Shown: positions 1 through 8,357 of the stretch, piece by piece
How positions within the stretch are numbered: position 1 is the first letter of the stretch
Layout: every line of letters starts with the position of its first letter
From: Paenibacillus prosopidis
GTDB taxonomy: Bacteria; Bacillota; Bacilli; Paenibacillales; Paenibacillaceae
Assembly (NCBI RefSeq): GCF_003337375.1
Contig: NZ_QPJD01000009.1
Coordinates: 62,001-126,000, forward strand
Length of the DNA stretch: 64,000 nt
Reading direction: 5' to 3'
Translations under genes and position numbers: made by a program
The notes under the pieces: generated by a model
What the model was told of the DNA's origin: nothing
What the model saw: the letters and a program-made list of their open reading frames with translations, nothing else
Databases searched by the model: none

Positions 1-1
1 T

Positions 2-1075
2 AATCGATTTGAATCGCATCAAATTATTACCGAGATGCATCGTTTGGCGGCAGGTAACATTGATGAAAAGGCAGTGGCATTGCCATTAGAGAAAATGTTT
101 AAAGGTAAAGACATCAATTTGAAAATCGGTTCCGTCAGCCAAATCGACATTAACGGTCGCAAAGTCGTAATGGTAGATGGAGCTTCGTATTCTTACGATA
201 CCTTGGTGTTGTCCCTGGGCAGTGAATCGAACTATTTTGGCATTCCGGGACTTGAGCAATATAGCCTCAACTTAAAATCTGCAGCGGACGCGAAACGGAT
301 TTTAAGTCATATTAAGGAACGATTAAACATATACAGCAAAACGAAAAATATAGTGGACGCAACATTTGTTATTGGCGGCGGAGGTCTGACGGGCGTAGAG
401 TTAATCGGTGAGCTTGTGGACGAACTTCCAGGTCTTTGCCGCAGGTATAGCGTTAACTTTGATGAGGTGAACTTGTATCTGGTGGAAGCAAGTACAACTA
501 TTCTTCCTATGTTCTCTTCTGATCTGAGCCAGCGTGCATTGACTAGTCTCGAGAAACGCGGAGTTAAATTCCTATTAGGGACGCCGATTACCGAAGTGAA
601 CGGTACAACAATATCCTTGAAAGAAGGCAGAACGATCGAGGCCGGTACTTTGGTATGGACGGGCGGAATTAAGGGCAACACTCTTGTGGAAAACTGTGGC
701 ATTGAAGTCAATCGCGGTCGCGCAACTGTAAACGAATTTATGCAATCGACTTCGCATCCTGACGTTTTCCTTGCCGGAGATTGCGCAATTTTATTCGGTC
801 CGGAAGGCCGTCCTATCCCTCCGACTGCTCAACTTGCTTGGCAAATGGGAGAAATTGTCGGATACAACATTGCTTCTCAATTCAAAGGCGTTAAAATGGA
901 GGTTTTCATTCCGGTATTCTCCGGAACGCTTGCTAGCTTGGGTCGAAAAGATGGAATCGGAGAGATCGGGGAAAACAAAATTGAATTGAAAGGTGTGTCG
1001 GCAACCTTAATGAAACATGCGAGTAATGCTCGTTATCTATCTCACATTAATGGTTTGTTTACACTTGCGTATTAG
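2..1075 (+). CDS. ndh: Type II NADH dehydrogenase (FAD), 5'-truncated by window edge
   Basis: Single-subunit, non-proton-pumping NADH:quinone oxidoreductase that feeds electrons from NADH through FAD to menaquinone at the inner face of the membrane. The frame is open from base 2 and reads NRFESHQIITEMHRLAAG, typical internal Ndh sequence, so the real start lies before the window and the ATG at 35 is internal. A second dinucleotide-binding motif (GGGGLTGVE) is encoded near 373-399, and the C-terminal FAD-contacting segment (HPDVFLAGDCA) near 757-789. About 357 residues are visible of the roughly 390-400 usual for the family, so only the N-terminal FAD-binding Rossmann strand is missing. It ends at TAG 1073-1075, with no partner gene on this side. 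Family assignment is firm; the exact paralogue (ndh or yumB-like) cannot be settled. Confidence 0.88.
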   Translation, partial: NRFESHQIITEMHRLAAGNIDEKAVALPLEKMFKGKDINLKIGSVSQIDINGRKVVMVDGASYSYDTLVLSLGSESNYFGIPGLEQYSLNLKSAADAKRILSHIKERLNIYSKTKNIVDATFVIGGGGLTGVELIGELVDELPGLCRRYSVNFDEVNLYLVEASTTILPMFSSDLSQRALTSLEKRGVKFLLGTPITEVNGTTISLKEGRTIEAGTLVWTGGIKGNTLVENCGIEVNRGRATVNEFMQSTSHPDVFLAGDCAILFGPEGRPIPPTAQLAWQMGEIVGYNIASQFKGVKMEVFIPVFSGTLASLGRKDGIGEIGENKIELKGVSATLMKHASNARYLSHINGLFTLAY

Positions 1076-1340
1076 TCTTTATTCAATGGAAAAACCATCC
1101 ATTTGTTGAGTGGCTTTTTGATATGCGTGTCCAGAGTGCGGCACGCATTAGAGAAAAAATTGCGACTCTCAGAAAGCGGATTAAAGGATATCCAGATAAA
1201 GCCCATTGAGGAAATTGAATATCTTTCAACGCGTTGATAAATTAAGATAACAATGACACATTCAGCCATTAAGTGACAGCTTTTGTCTGCTATTTTAGTC
1301 TCAATTATAGAACAGCAGATAATAGTGAAAGGTTATGCGT

Positions 1341-1381
1341 AGAACGCATGCATGGGTAATGTCCCGGCTGCGTTCTTTTTT
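1341..1381 (+). terminator. Rho-independent terminator
   Basis: AGAACGCA (1341-1348) pairs with TGCGTTCT (1369-1376), with an internal GGG/CCC pairing possible in the loop, followed by a T run. It lies about 270 bases after the ndh stop and could end that transcript. Confidence 0.6.
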
Positions 1382-1430
1382 ATTTTCTAGCCGCACGACG
1401 AATCCATCTGCTCCCAGGAAGGAAGAGGCG

Positions 1431-1654
1431 ATGTTCAGGAAGCGTAATTTGTATATCGGTCTGATGGCTGCCGTGCTATCGGCATTGCTCCTTTGGAAAC
1501 CTATTTGAAAAATCTCTTTCTGAGCTTGATACCGAGTGGTACGCCGTATTCAGAAGGACAAAGTTCTGACTCCACACCAAGACAATGTACCAACGACGTA
1601 GAACGGTACCGTGCTTTGATTCTGAATAATTATCCGTTTGAAGTGAGAGAATGA
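1431..1654 (+). pseudogene. Broken small gene of unknown family
   Basis: An ATG at 1431 follows a good AGGAAGG/GGAAGAGG-type ribosome site and opens a 25-residue frame with a single hydrophobic segment (YIGLMAAVLSALLL) that stops at 1506-1508. A second frame overlaps it, runs through the break (LETYLKNLFLSLIPSG...) and continues to TGA 1652-1654. Together they look like a small membrane-anchored protein split by a one-base frameshift. It sits just upstream of the germination operon. I do not recognise the family. A chance ORF cannot be excluded. Confidence 0.3.
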
Positions 1655-1691
1655 ACTTGAGAAATTGAAAATAGGAAAAGAGTGATTAGAA

Positions 1692-3143
1692 TTGAATTCA
1701 GTCCCTCGGTTATGGGAGGAGCTTAGTGAATCATCGGATTTCGTTTGCTACGAACATCAAACGAACACTGCCCCTTTTTTCATCGGTTATTATAAATCTC
1801 TCACGGAGTCAAAAGTCTTGCACCAGCATATCCTGGGCTGCCTGAGCAACAATTCGGAAATATCCTTCGAGGATCTTTACCACTTGATCCCCGTAGCGGA
1901 AAAAGAAATATCCTTTGATTGGGACCAAATTCATAACAATATTTTGCGAGGAAATGTCGCTATTCAATATGGTCATGAAAGCCATCATTGTATTTTGGTC
2001 AATGCAGCCGCATCCAAGGGTCGCAGCGTAACGATACCCGAAATCGAGTTCACTGTGGAAGGACCGAAAGAAGCCTTTGTTGAATCATTGGACATCAATC
2101 TCAACTTGATTCGCAAGCGAGTTCCCTTTCCCGAGTTCCGTATAAAAGAGCTCACTATAGGGAGTATATCCAAGTCGAGAGTTGCGATTTGTTACATAAA
2201 GGGAGTAACGAACGAACAATATTTAAATACATGCATTCAGCGCATTGAGGATGTGCAATTCGATCAAGTTACGGATAACACTTTGCTTCAACAGATGATC
2301 GAAGATAATTCCAACTCCATCTTTCCACAGACGATCGGGACCGAAAGGCCTGATTACGTTGCCTGGGCCGTATCATCGGGGCAAATATGCGTTTTGAAGG
2401 ACGGGTCCCCGACTGCGTTTTTTGCGCCGGTCAGCTTGGGGTCGTTTTTCATTACTTATGAAGATTATTATTTGCCATGGATTATTGCCTCAATATTACG
2501 GCTGATTCGCGTGTTCTCCGTACTGTTTTCCGTCTTTGCCTCACCATTATATGTTGCAGTTATGACCTATCACGGTCATGCCATTTCAAATGTTTTTTTG
2601 CCCACGATCGTTTCTTCGAGGATCAATGTACCTTTTCCTCCTGTCGTGGAAGTGCTCATTATGGAGCTTGTCATTGAATTGTTACGGGAAGCGGGCGCCA
2701 GATTGCCTACGAAAATCGGACAAACCATTGGTATAGTTGGGGGTATTGTACTCGGTACGGCCGCCGTTGAAGCCGCGCTTACAAGCAACTTTTTATTGAT
2801 TATTGTGGCTTTATCGGCATTAGCTTCTTTCGCTACACCTATTTTTCGAATGAGCGCTACCATCCGAATTCTTCGTTTTCCATTTATCTTCGCAGCGCAA
2901 TTATGGGGGTTACTGGGTATTTTTATCGGCACCCTTGCCTTGGTTGCGCATCTGCTGCGATTAACGTCTCTCGGAATGCCTTACCTGGTTCCTTTTTATC
3001 CTTTTCGCACTTCCGACTTATATGATACTGTAATTCGTCCTCCATATTCCAAATTTCATCATAGATTTAGCTTTTTCAGATCGCCAAAACCCGTAAGATT
3101 CGATAATGAAAACGCAAACGCTAAAAGAGACATAGACGAATGA
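1692..3143 (+). CDS. Spore germinant receptor A subunit (GerA/GerKA family)
   Basis: A-subunit of a Ger-type nutrient germinant receptor in the inner spore membrane. The 483 residues match the family length (about 480-500): a soluble N-terminal half (about 1-245) followed by hydrophobic segments between about 250 and 445. The signature PPVVEVLIMELVIELLREAG and the later ASFATPIFRMSATIRILRF stretch are characteristic. The start is a TTG at 1692 behind a weak GAAAAGAG site; no better ATG fits the conserved N-terminus. It is first in a three-gene operon, 23 bases before the B subunit. Such operons are normally transcribed in the forespore by sigma-G, but the promoter was not convincingly seen. 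The germinant cannot be predicted. Confidence 0.92.
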   Translation: MNSVPRLWEELSESSDFVCYEHQTNTAPFFIGYYKSLTESKVLHQHILGCLSNNSEISFEDLYHLIPVAEKEISFDWDQIHNNILRGNVAIQYGHESHHCILVNAAASKGRSVTIPEIEFTVEGPKEAFVESLDINLNLIRKRVPFPEFRIKELTIGSISKSRVAICYIKGVTNEQYLNTCIQRIEDVQFDQVTDNTLLQQMIEDNSNSIFPQTIGTERPDYVAWAVSSGQICVLKDGSPTAFFAPVSLGSFFITYEDYYLPWIIASILRLIRVFSVLFSVFASPLYVAVMTYHGHAISNVFLPTIVSSRINVPFPPVVEVLIMELVIELLREAGARLPTKIGQTIGIVGGIVLGTAAVEAALTSNFLLIIVALSALASFATPIFRMSATIRILRFPFIFAAQLWGLLGIFIGTLALVAHLLRLTSLGMPYLVPFYPFRTSDLYDTVIRPPYSKFHHRFSFFRSPKPVRFDNENANAKRDIDE

Positions 3144-3166
3144 ATCAGCTTTGGGAGTGATATAAG

Positions 3167-4255
3167 ATGAAGTCAATGGAACATCCGCGTTTTACCATAT
3201 CGCCTTTTCTAGTTTTCGTATTGATTCTAACGATGCAGTTCGGACCCGAGTATATCGCCATGTCGAACAAGCCGATTCAATTGGCTGGCACAGATACTTG
3301 GATCTCTGTTATCCTTTGCGGTATCAGTTTCCACATCGTCATTTGGATGATGTATCGAATTCTCAACCGGAATGAGACGGATCTTATTCATATTCATCAA
3401 CAATTTTTCGGGAAATGGGCGGGCGGGGGTCTTAACTTTATCTTTATTGTTTACTTCCTGCTCACTGCAAGTTATCAAATACGGCTATTCATCGAAATTA
3501 TACAAGTATGGCTATTTCCTGATCTTGAAACATGGCCGTTGGCTTTGGCTTTGCTCCTGCTTGTTTATTACATCGTTGCAGGAGGTTTTCGAGTTATCGT
3601 GGGCATTTGTATGTTTAGCTTACTAAGGAATCTTACATTAATTACTTTGATTTTTACAGCAGATTATTTTCATTTTAACAATTTATCGCCTATTATGGAT
3701 CATTCGCTGAACGATATCATCAGAGCAAGTAAGGAGTTTACATTTCCCTATTTAGGCGTGGAGACGCTCTTTTTCTGTTACACTTTCATTAAAACACCGA
3801 AAAAATCTCAAAAATGGGCCCATTTGGCTAATTTTGTTATGATACTATATTGTCTTATGGGTATTTTCATTTCATTGTTATTGTTCAAATCCGAACAATT
3901 ATCAAATGAAATTTGGGCGCAATTAACCAAATATAAATTTGTTCATTTTCCTTTTATTGATCGATTTGAGTTTATCGGCGCTGTTTCACAGATATTATGG
4001 GTAATTCCTATCATATGCTTCTGTCTTTGGGCTTCAAGCCGAATGTTTAAATTCCTTTTCAATGTAAAACAATTGACAGTCCTGCCGATATTATTAATTC
4101 TGGTCTTTACCGCCGTATGTCTGATTCCAGGTCGTAGTCTTGTCGAGGCTGTTCAAATCATGTTATCTAAGATCGGATTTTACATTATTTATGCGTACAT
4201 CCCATTTTTATTTATCCTCGACATTGTCAGATTGAAAGTGAGAAGAACAGTATGA
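3167..4255 (+). CDS. Spore germinant receptor B subunit, GerB-type permease
   Basis: Integral-membrane B subunit of the receptor, from the endospore germination permease branch of the amino-acid/polyamine/organocation superfamily, thought to bind the germinant. The 362 residues contain about ten hydrophobic helices from residue 12 to the end, as expected. The N-terminal pattern (TISPFLVFVLILTMQFGPEY) and the GGFRVIVGICMF loop match GerAB/GerKB proteins. ATG 3167 has a GGGAGTG site 9 bases upstream. The last bases overlap the C-subunit start (ATGA, 4252-4255), a translational-coupling arrangement typical of ger operons. Confidence 0.92.
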   Translation: MKSMEHPRFTISPFLVFVLILTMQFGPEYIAMSNKPIQLAGTDTWISVILCGISFHIVIWMMYRILNRNETDLIHIHQQFFGKWAGGGLNFIFIVYFLLTASYQIRLFIEIIQVWLFPDLETWPLALALLLLVYYIVAGGFRVIVGICMFSLLRNLTLITLIFTADYFHFNNLSPIMDHSLNDIIRASKEFTFPYLGVETLFFCYTFIKTPKKSQKWAHLANFVMILYCLMGIFISLLLFKSEQLSNEIWAQLTKYKFVHFPFIDRFEFIGAVSQILWVIPIICFCLWASSRMFKFLFNVKQLTVLPILLILVFTAVCLIPGRSLVEAVQIMLSKIGFYIIYAYIPFLFILDIVRLKVRRTV

Positions 4256-5328
4256 ATCGGTTATTTTTCTTACTATTGGTTACCTGTTTCCTGTTAACGG
4301 GGTGCGTAAAGCAACAAGTTTTGGACAAAGTTACCATTCCTATTGTCTGCGCCTACGACGAAGCACCAAACGATCAAATCGAATTAACGATCGCGGCGCC
4401 CAAGTTTCAAGCTGGTAAACCAGGTTCTGTCTCAACTATATTGTACTCAAAGGTTGGCCACACAAGTTGGAATATCATAGAATTAATGAACATGCGATTA
4501 AACAGGCCCATTAATCCAGGAAAATTTTCTGTGGCATTATTTGAAAAAAATTTGGCAGCAAAAGGGTTGGCAGACGTATTGGATGTAACTTTTCGTGACG
4601 CTCAATCTTCGCGAAGGAAGTATATGGCTGTTGTCGATGGAAAAACAAAGGAGATGTTGCAAGCGAATTTCAGTTCAAATGAGGAAAAAGGAATGTTTTT
4701 ATTTAATTTACTCGATACGAACGTGCGGACCGGGCTTGTTCCCAGACAAAATCTTCACGAGTTCGAGTACTCCTTTTTGGGTAAAGGAATGGACCCTTTT
4801 TTACCTCTCCTTAAATTGCAAAACGATCAAGTTGTGATTTCCGGTTTAGCTTTATTTAAGGATGACAAGTATGTAATGTCACTGAATGAAAAGCAGATGC
4901 GGGTCATGAAACTTCTTCTGCAAAATGTAAAGCACGGTACTCTTGAAGCAAAGCTGGACAATGGATCTTACATCGCAGTAGTAAATGTCGGTTCAAAAGT
5001 GAATTATCTAGTCGGGAAAGATGCGAAAAGTCCAAAAGTCACGATTTACCTTATCCTAAACGGTGAAATTCTTGATTCAATGGGGATTCACTCTCCAAAA
5101 CAAGAGCAGCAGAGAATAAAAGACCGTTTCGAAAAGGATCTTACCACAACTGGAATGGATCTTATTCAATTGTTTAAAAAAGAAGGGATCGACCCGCTCG
5201 GATTAGGGGATTTTGTTAGGAGTAAAACGCGAAATTGGAACGAAGAGGAATGGAAAAAAGAATATCGAACGTTGAACGTTAAATTGAACGTTAAGGTGAA
5301 TCTAACGGAAACGGGAATCAGGAAATAA
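4252..5328 (+). CDS. Spore germinant receptor C subunit, Ger(x)C lipoprotein
   Basis: Lipoprotein C subunit of the germinant receptor, anchored on the outer face of the inner spore membrane. The N-terminus is a lipoprotein signal (hydrophobic core FFLLLVTCFLLTGC, lipid-modified Cys at residue 18). The 358-residue length and the C-terminal Ger(x)C region (KDRFEKDLTTTGMDLIQLFK, then GLGDFVRSK) fit the family. It overlaps the B-subunit gene by 4 bases, completing an A-B-C operon of standard order. No clear terminator hairpin follows. Confidence 0.92.
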   Translation: MNRLFFLLLVTCFLLTGCVKQQVLDKVTIPIVCAYDEAPNDQIELTIAAPKFQAGKPGSVSTILYSKVGHTSWNIIELMNMRLNRPINPGKFSVALFEKNLAAKGLADVLDVTFRDAQSSRRKYMAVVDGKTKEMLQANFSSNEEKGMFLFNLLDTNVRTGLVPRQNLHEFEYSFLGKGMDPFLPLLKLQNDQVVISGLALFKDDKYVMSLNEKQMRVMKLLLQNVKHGTLEAKLDNGSYIAVVNVGSKVNYLVGKDAKSPKVTIYLILNGEILDSMGIHSPKQEQQRIKDRFEKDLTTTGMDLIQLFKKEGIDPLGLGDFVRSKTRNWNEEEWKKEYRTLNVKLNVKVNLTETGIRK

Positions 5329-5631
5329 AGGTCTATTGCACACAGGCGCTATGGCAATATTCACAGTCAACCTAAAGCGAATATTGTAACTGATAAAGTA
5401 AGAAACCGACTATACTGACTTGCTTAGACTATGAAAAGACGACCCTATCACCTTGAACCACTTTAACGAAGCAAAAGTACCCGCTAAATATTTGACGATA
5501 ATGTCGTAATTTCATTCGTGCTGCGCTTGATCACGAACGCAAAGCCGAATGGAGAGCTGTGGAGCGATCTGGAGAATTCGCTGGGCCGGCTTGATTTCTT
5601 TGAACTGGACCTTTATTTGTCCGAAGAGGAC

Positions 5632-5720
5632 GATCGGAATGGACATAGCGTAGGAGGGAATGACAAAACTCGAAATTCCCGTAATGGCAACGATAATAAC
5701 CATTGCTGCAGATTCACCCC
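5632..5720 (-). pseudogene. Relic of a GerA-family A subunit (antisense fragment)
   Basis: On the minus strand this short stretch reads GESAAMVIIVAITGISSFVI followed by PSYAMSI, which closely resembles the conserved membrane segment near the C-terminal end of GerA-type A subunits (compare LLIIVALSALASFATPIF of the intact gene at 1692). Flanking sequence on both sides no longer reads as GerA. It is on the opposite strand to the intact operon, so it is not a simple tandem remnant. Identification rests on about 28 residues. Confidence 0.5.
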
Positions 5721-5798
5721 TGTGCCTAAATATCTCTTGGATATTATGGACAAAGCGGGAAGCACTTATGCAAATTTTGGAATTAATAAGATGAATTA

Positions 5799-5825
5799 TG
5801 TCACACATTTACATCGCCAATTGTC
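5799..5825 (+). promoter_or_regulatory. ECF41-type promoter, copy 1
   Basis: TGTCACA (5799-5805), 16-base spacer, TGTC (5822-5825). The published ECF41 target consensus is a TGTCACA -35 and a CGTC -10 spaced by 16 bases. The spacer shares its second half (TCGCCAAT) with the other three copies, and the flank after the -10 (TATTAGTGTCAAAA) is shared too. It lies 153 bases before the TTG of the four-cysteine protein gene. Confidence 0.75.
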
Positions 5826-5978
5826 ATATTAGTGTCAAAACAAAAACAACAAACAACTGGAGGAATAAAGAGGCTTTTCTTCTACTGATTAAAGAGATTC
5901 TCATTTCCGTTGCTTTCACCTGCTGCTATTAGGTATTTGGAGCTTGAACAATCATAACAGAAAAGGGATGAAGACATC

Positions 5979-6233
5979 TTGAAATCATTTGGAAATTGTC
6001 CGGTTTGTCTGGTAGGTATTGTTGAACCGGTTGGTTACGTCGAATTAAAGGAGGGACCGCTGGAATTCAAACTTGGTCAATTTCCACCGTCAAACAAAGC
6101 GACAATCACCGTCGGGATGTGTAGTCGGGAACCATGTCAGCACGTAGGTATGGGGGCAGTTCCGGAATCCCTTACTCAGGCCAAGATTTTATTGAGGGAT
6201 CTGATACTATCGCTTGAAAAAAGAACACCGTAA
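5979..6233 (+). CDS. Small four-cysteine (zinc-ribbon-like) protein, function unknown
   Basis: An 84-residue protein I cannot assign to a family. It has C7-P-V-C10 near the N-terminus and C48-SREP-C53-Q-H55 further on, a spacing compatible with a small zinc-binding knuckle pair, plus a helical charged C-terminus (LRDLILSLEKR). There is no signal peptide or membrane segment. The start is TTG 5979 behind AAAAGGGATG; the ATG at 5968 is out of frame and stops at once. A frameshifted paralogue lies directly behind the sigma-factor gene (9303-9554) with similar upstream sequence (GCTTGAACAA...ACAGAAA...GATG.AGACA). Both copies belong to the ECF41 neighbourhood and this one has its own ECF41-type promoter, so it is probably a regulon member. 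A role as redox or metal sensor is speculation. Confidence 0.7.
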   Translation: MKSFGNCPVCLVGIVEPVGYVELKEGPLEFKLGQFPPSNKATITVGMCSREPCQHVGMGAVPESLTQAKILLRDLILSLEKRTP

Positions 6234-6407
6234 AACAATCCATTCCCGATTTTGACAAGAACATTATCTTTCCCGACGGAGCTATTCTGTAGGTAAAATG
6301 ATGAAGATCGCTTAGTCCGTCATTGAGCTCCCATGGAAGAACGCAATTACTTCCATAATCTGTGGTGTCGTGTGAGCGGCATGGATGGCTAACGGAGAAC
6401 GATATTA

Positions 6408-6433
6408 AGCATCATCTTTCGATGGTGCTTTTC
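6408..6433 (+). terminator. Rho-independent terminator
   Basis: AGCATCATC (6408-6416) pairs with GATGGTGCT (6421-6429) across a TTTC loop, followed by TTTTCTT. It lies about 175 bases beyond the four-cysteine gene and is the best candidate for its transcript end. Confidence 0.65.
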
Positions 6434-6468
6434 TTATGCTCACTTACGCTAACGGGAACATTAATTGA

Positions 6469-6588
6469 ATGAAATGGTTTTTAAACACTTTATATCCAGC
6501 CCCACCACAAATCATATTCTTTGTCGATTTAGGCTATATTACAGAAGATGAAATCAAACGTTTAGGCACTGGTTCAGGGAGGGAATAG
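6469..6588 (+). CDS. Possible 39-residue ORF, unknown
   Basis: ATG 6469 to TAG 6586-6588 encodes a peptide with a coherent coding look (FLNTLYPAPPQIIFFVDLGY, then ITEDEIKRLG). There is no good ribosome site and no recognised family. It may be the surviving head of a larger lost gene. The rest of the 6234-6788 gap holds the terminator above and promoter copy 2 below. Confidence 0.25.
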   Translation: MKWFLNTLYPAPPQIIFFVDLGYITEDEIKRLGTGSGRE

Positions 6589-6715
6589 TCGAAAATCGAA
6601 TACTGCAAAACGTGATGTCCTGAAATTGCAATTACTTCAGATTTCCCGCTTTTTACTACCCTGCTACCGGTTGAACTATCATTCTCAAATAGCCATAAAA
6701 TAAAAACTTGTTTTA

Positions 6716-6742
6716 TGTCACACATGGAAGTCGCCAATTGTC
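6716..6742 (+). promoter_or_regulatory. ECF41-type promoter, copy 2 (azoreductase)
   Basis: TGTCACA (6716-6722), 16 bases, TGTC (6739-6742). The 49 bases 6712-6760 are identical to 9782-9830 (copy 4), which covers the whole promoter and its downstream flank. It is followed within 50 bases by the AAAGGAGAT ribosome site and ATG of the azoreductase gene. Confidence 0.82.
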
Positions 6743-6788
6743 TTATTAGTGTCAAAAAAAAAAAGAAAAGTAAAGGAGATTAACTAAA

Positions 6789-7430
6789 ATGGCAAAAGTA
6801 TTGTATATTACAGCTCATCCGCATGATCACCAGAACTCTTATAGTTTAACTGTTGGAAAAGAATTTATAGATGCATATCGGGAAGCTAACCCCAACGATG
6901 AAGTACTGCATCTTGATCTCTATCGACTAAACATCCCACAAATTGATGCAGATGTATTTAGCGGATGGGGAAAATTAAGTTCTGGCACTGAATTTAACCA
7001 GTTGAACACAGAAGAAAAAGAGAAAGTAAGTCGTCTGGGTGAACTGGTAGACCAATTTGTTGAGGCGGATAAATATGTATTTGTCAATCCAATGTGGAAT
7101 TTTTCTTTCCCACCAGTTATGAAAGCATACATTGATTCTATATGTGTTGCAGGAAAAACCTTCAAATATGTTCCGGATAAAGGTCCTGTTGGGTTACTTG
7201 GCGATAAAAAGGCTGTGCATATTCAAGCAGCTGGTAGCCATTATGCTCAAGGGGGTCCTTTTGCAGACTTTGAAATAGGTCATCGTCACTTAACTATGAT
7301 TATGAAATTTTTAGGTGTTCCTTCATTTGAAGGCATCTTTATAGAAGGTGTCGCTGCAACGCCCGATCAAGCACCGGCAATTAAAGAGAAAGCAATTCAA
7401 CAAGCTCGTGAATTAGCTCGAAAGTTTTAA
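6789..7430 (+). CDS. azoR: FMN-dependent NADH-azoreductase
   Basis: Cytoplasmic flavodoxin-fold oxidoreductase of the AzoR/AcpD family. It reduces azo bonds and, more relevant in vivo, quinones by two electrons using NADH and FMN, giving protection against electrophile and quinone stress. The 213 residues are full length. The N-terminal [17 protein letters not shown] phosphate-binding loop, [19 protein letters not shown] and the later [16 protein letters not shown] loop match Bacillus AzoR proteins. ATG 6789 has an AAAGGAGAT site 11 bases upstream. A terminator follows at 7454. It stands alone behind an ECF41-type promoter, so I infer control by the sigma factor encoded at 8358. Confidence 0.92.
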   Translation: MAKVLYITAHPHDHQNSYSLTVGKEFIDAYREANPNDEVLHLDLYRLNIPQIDADVFSGWGKLSSGTEFNQLNTEEKEKVSRLGELVDQFVEADKYVFVNPMWNFSFPPVMKAYIDSICVAGKTFKYVPDKGPVGLLGDKKAVHIQAAGSHYAQGGPFADFEIGHRHLTMIMKFLGVPSFEGIFIEGVAATPDQAPAIKEKAIQQARELARKF

Positions 7431-7453
7431 CAAGGACCTCCATAATTAATAAG

Positions 7454-7484
7454 GCAACCAGTTTTTCTATGGTTGCTTTTTTTT
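7454..7484 (+). terminator. Rho-independent terminator after azoR
   Basis: GCAACCA (7454-7460) pairs with TGGTTGC (7470-7476) across a nine-base loop, followed by eight T residues. It starts 24 bases after the azoreductase stop codon. Confidence 0.85.
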
Positions 7485-7811
7485 GCGTTTCAAAGTGGAT
7501 CATGCCAATTGGAGCCAGCAGGAGGTGCGATGGGGGGCAAACTGACATTGCCCCGCGCACGGATCCATCGACGTTTTGGAATATAGTCCTCATAGTGGGA
7601 ATATGCAGGTCCACGTCGGTATTGAATACCATAAATGAGACTGTTATACATGCTTACAACAACCTTGTTAGCCATTAATAGTGCGAGGAAGTCATTCCCG
7701 GAATGGTCAAATGGATTTGGATGTGAGAATCGGTACAAATTCTTGTCATTTATCGGAAGAAGAGTTTCTGACGTTCGACTGTAGGAGGACAAGAACATAT
7801 ATCTATAGAGA
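7485..7811. other. Spacer without recognisable gene
   Basis: About 330 bases between the azoR terminator and the oxidoreductase fragment. Frames are open on both strands but none has a ribosome site or recognisable motif, and I found no ECF41-type promoter here. Confidence 0.4.
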
Positions 7812-8051
7812 TCCGCACGTGTGAACGCGGTGGCGAGTGGGCCTGTCGAAACTGCTTTCCTTCGAGAGCGAATGGGACTTACAGAAGAGCAAAGCAATAA
7901 GGTTAAGGAACAGGAGAGTCAGATGATCCCACTAGGCCGACGAGGTGAAACAGATGATGTAGCACGATGGATTGTGAACTTGGCCGACTCGGAATCGGGT
8001 TGTATCACGGGACAAATCATCGGAGTTGACGGCGGACTCGTAATATCTTGA
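7812..8051 (+). pseudogene. C-terminal fragment of an SDR oxidoreductase
   Basis: From about 7812 the frame reads ARVNAVASGPVETAFL, the conserved segment that follows the active-site helix of classical short-chain dehydrogenases, and ends ITGQIIGVDGGLVIS, the typical SDR C-terminus. The nucleotide-binding half and the YxxxK active site are absent, so about two thirds of the gene has been lost. No start codon or ribosome site suits it. Oxidoreductases are one of the three usual ECF41 partner types, so this is probably a decayed regulon member. Confidence 0.75.
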
Positions 8052-8094
8052 CTTATAGAAAGCGAATATTAAAAAGAAAAAGAGATTAATAATT

Positions 8095-8135
8095 AGAGGA
8101 AAAGGCAGCCACTAGTATTGGCTGTCTTTTCCTCT
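8095..8135 (+). terminator. Strong hairpin terminator after SDR fragment
   Basis: AGAGGAAAAGGCAGCCA pairs almost perfectly with TTGGCTGTCTTTTCCTCT across a short loop, with T-rich 3' arm. It lies about 45 bases after the SDR stop codon. The A-rich left arm means it could work from both sides. Confidence 0.8.
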
Positions 8136-8200
8136 TCAAAGGGATTTTATGTTGAATAGATTTTCGTCTCTACTGATGAATTCAGATTTATTGAGATTTA

Positions 8201-8227
8201 TGTCACACATTGACCTCGCCAATTGTC
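8201..8227 (+). promoter_or_regulatory. ECF41-type promoter, copy 3 (sigma gene, autoregulatory)
   Basis: TGTCACA (8201-8207), 16 bases, TGTC (8224-8227), with the same CGCCAAT spacer half as the other copies. It lies 130 bases upstream of the sigma-factor start. As in copy 1, a ribosome-site-like CTGGAGGA (8252-8259) follows without a start codon, so the leader seems to have been copied with its promoter. Confidence 0.78.
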
Positions 8228-8357
8228 TTATCAGTGATAAAACCAAAAAACTGGAGGAATCAACCTAGATAATTATTTAATGAAATAGATCATTTCGAAT
8301 TGTTTAATAATAAGTAGATAAAGGCGAGATTTTTCGAATGAAAGAAAGGCGGATATT

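Larger units (their letters stand above)
1076..1691. other. Gene-poor spacer with coding-like scraps
   Basis: This 616-base gap holds one probable terminator (1341-1381) and two scraps that look once-coding. From 1093 to TGA 1207-1209 one frame reads a charged helical peptide (FDMRVQSAARIREK and onward to GYPDKAH) with no start or ribosome site. I do not recognise its family. A second broken small gene is listed at 1431-1654. A TGAATA hexamer at 1623-1628 resembles a sigma-G -35 element ahead of the germination operon, but no good CATACTA-like -10 follows at the right distance. Confidence 0.35.
5329..5978. other. Spacer with gerA relic and an ECF41-type promoter
   Basis: This 650-base gap contains an antisense scrap of a second germination A subunit (5632-5720) and, near its end, the first ECF41-type promoter (5799-5825). 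After the promoter a strong ribosome site (CTGGAGGA, 5858-5865) is not followed by any start codon at usable distance, so it is an orphan site. I see no intact gene. A 104-codon plus-strand frame across 5518-5832 is antisense to the relic and runs through the promoter. Confidence 0.5.

Noticed and set aside
5518..5832. 104-codon plus-strand frame
   Set aside because: It is antisense to the GerA relic, runs through the ECF41-type promoter and has no ribosome site.
7490..7897. 135-codon minus-strand frame
   Set aside because: It overlaps the SDR fragment antisense, has no motif or ribosome site, and its composition looks non-coding.
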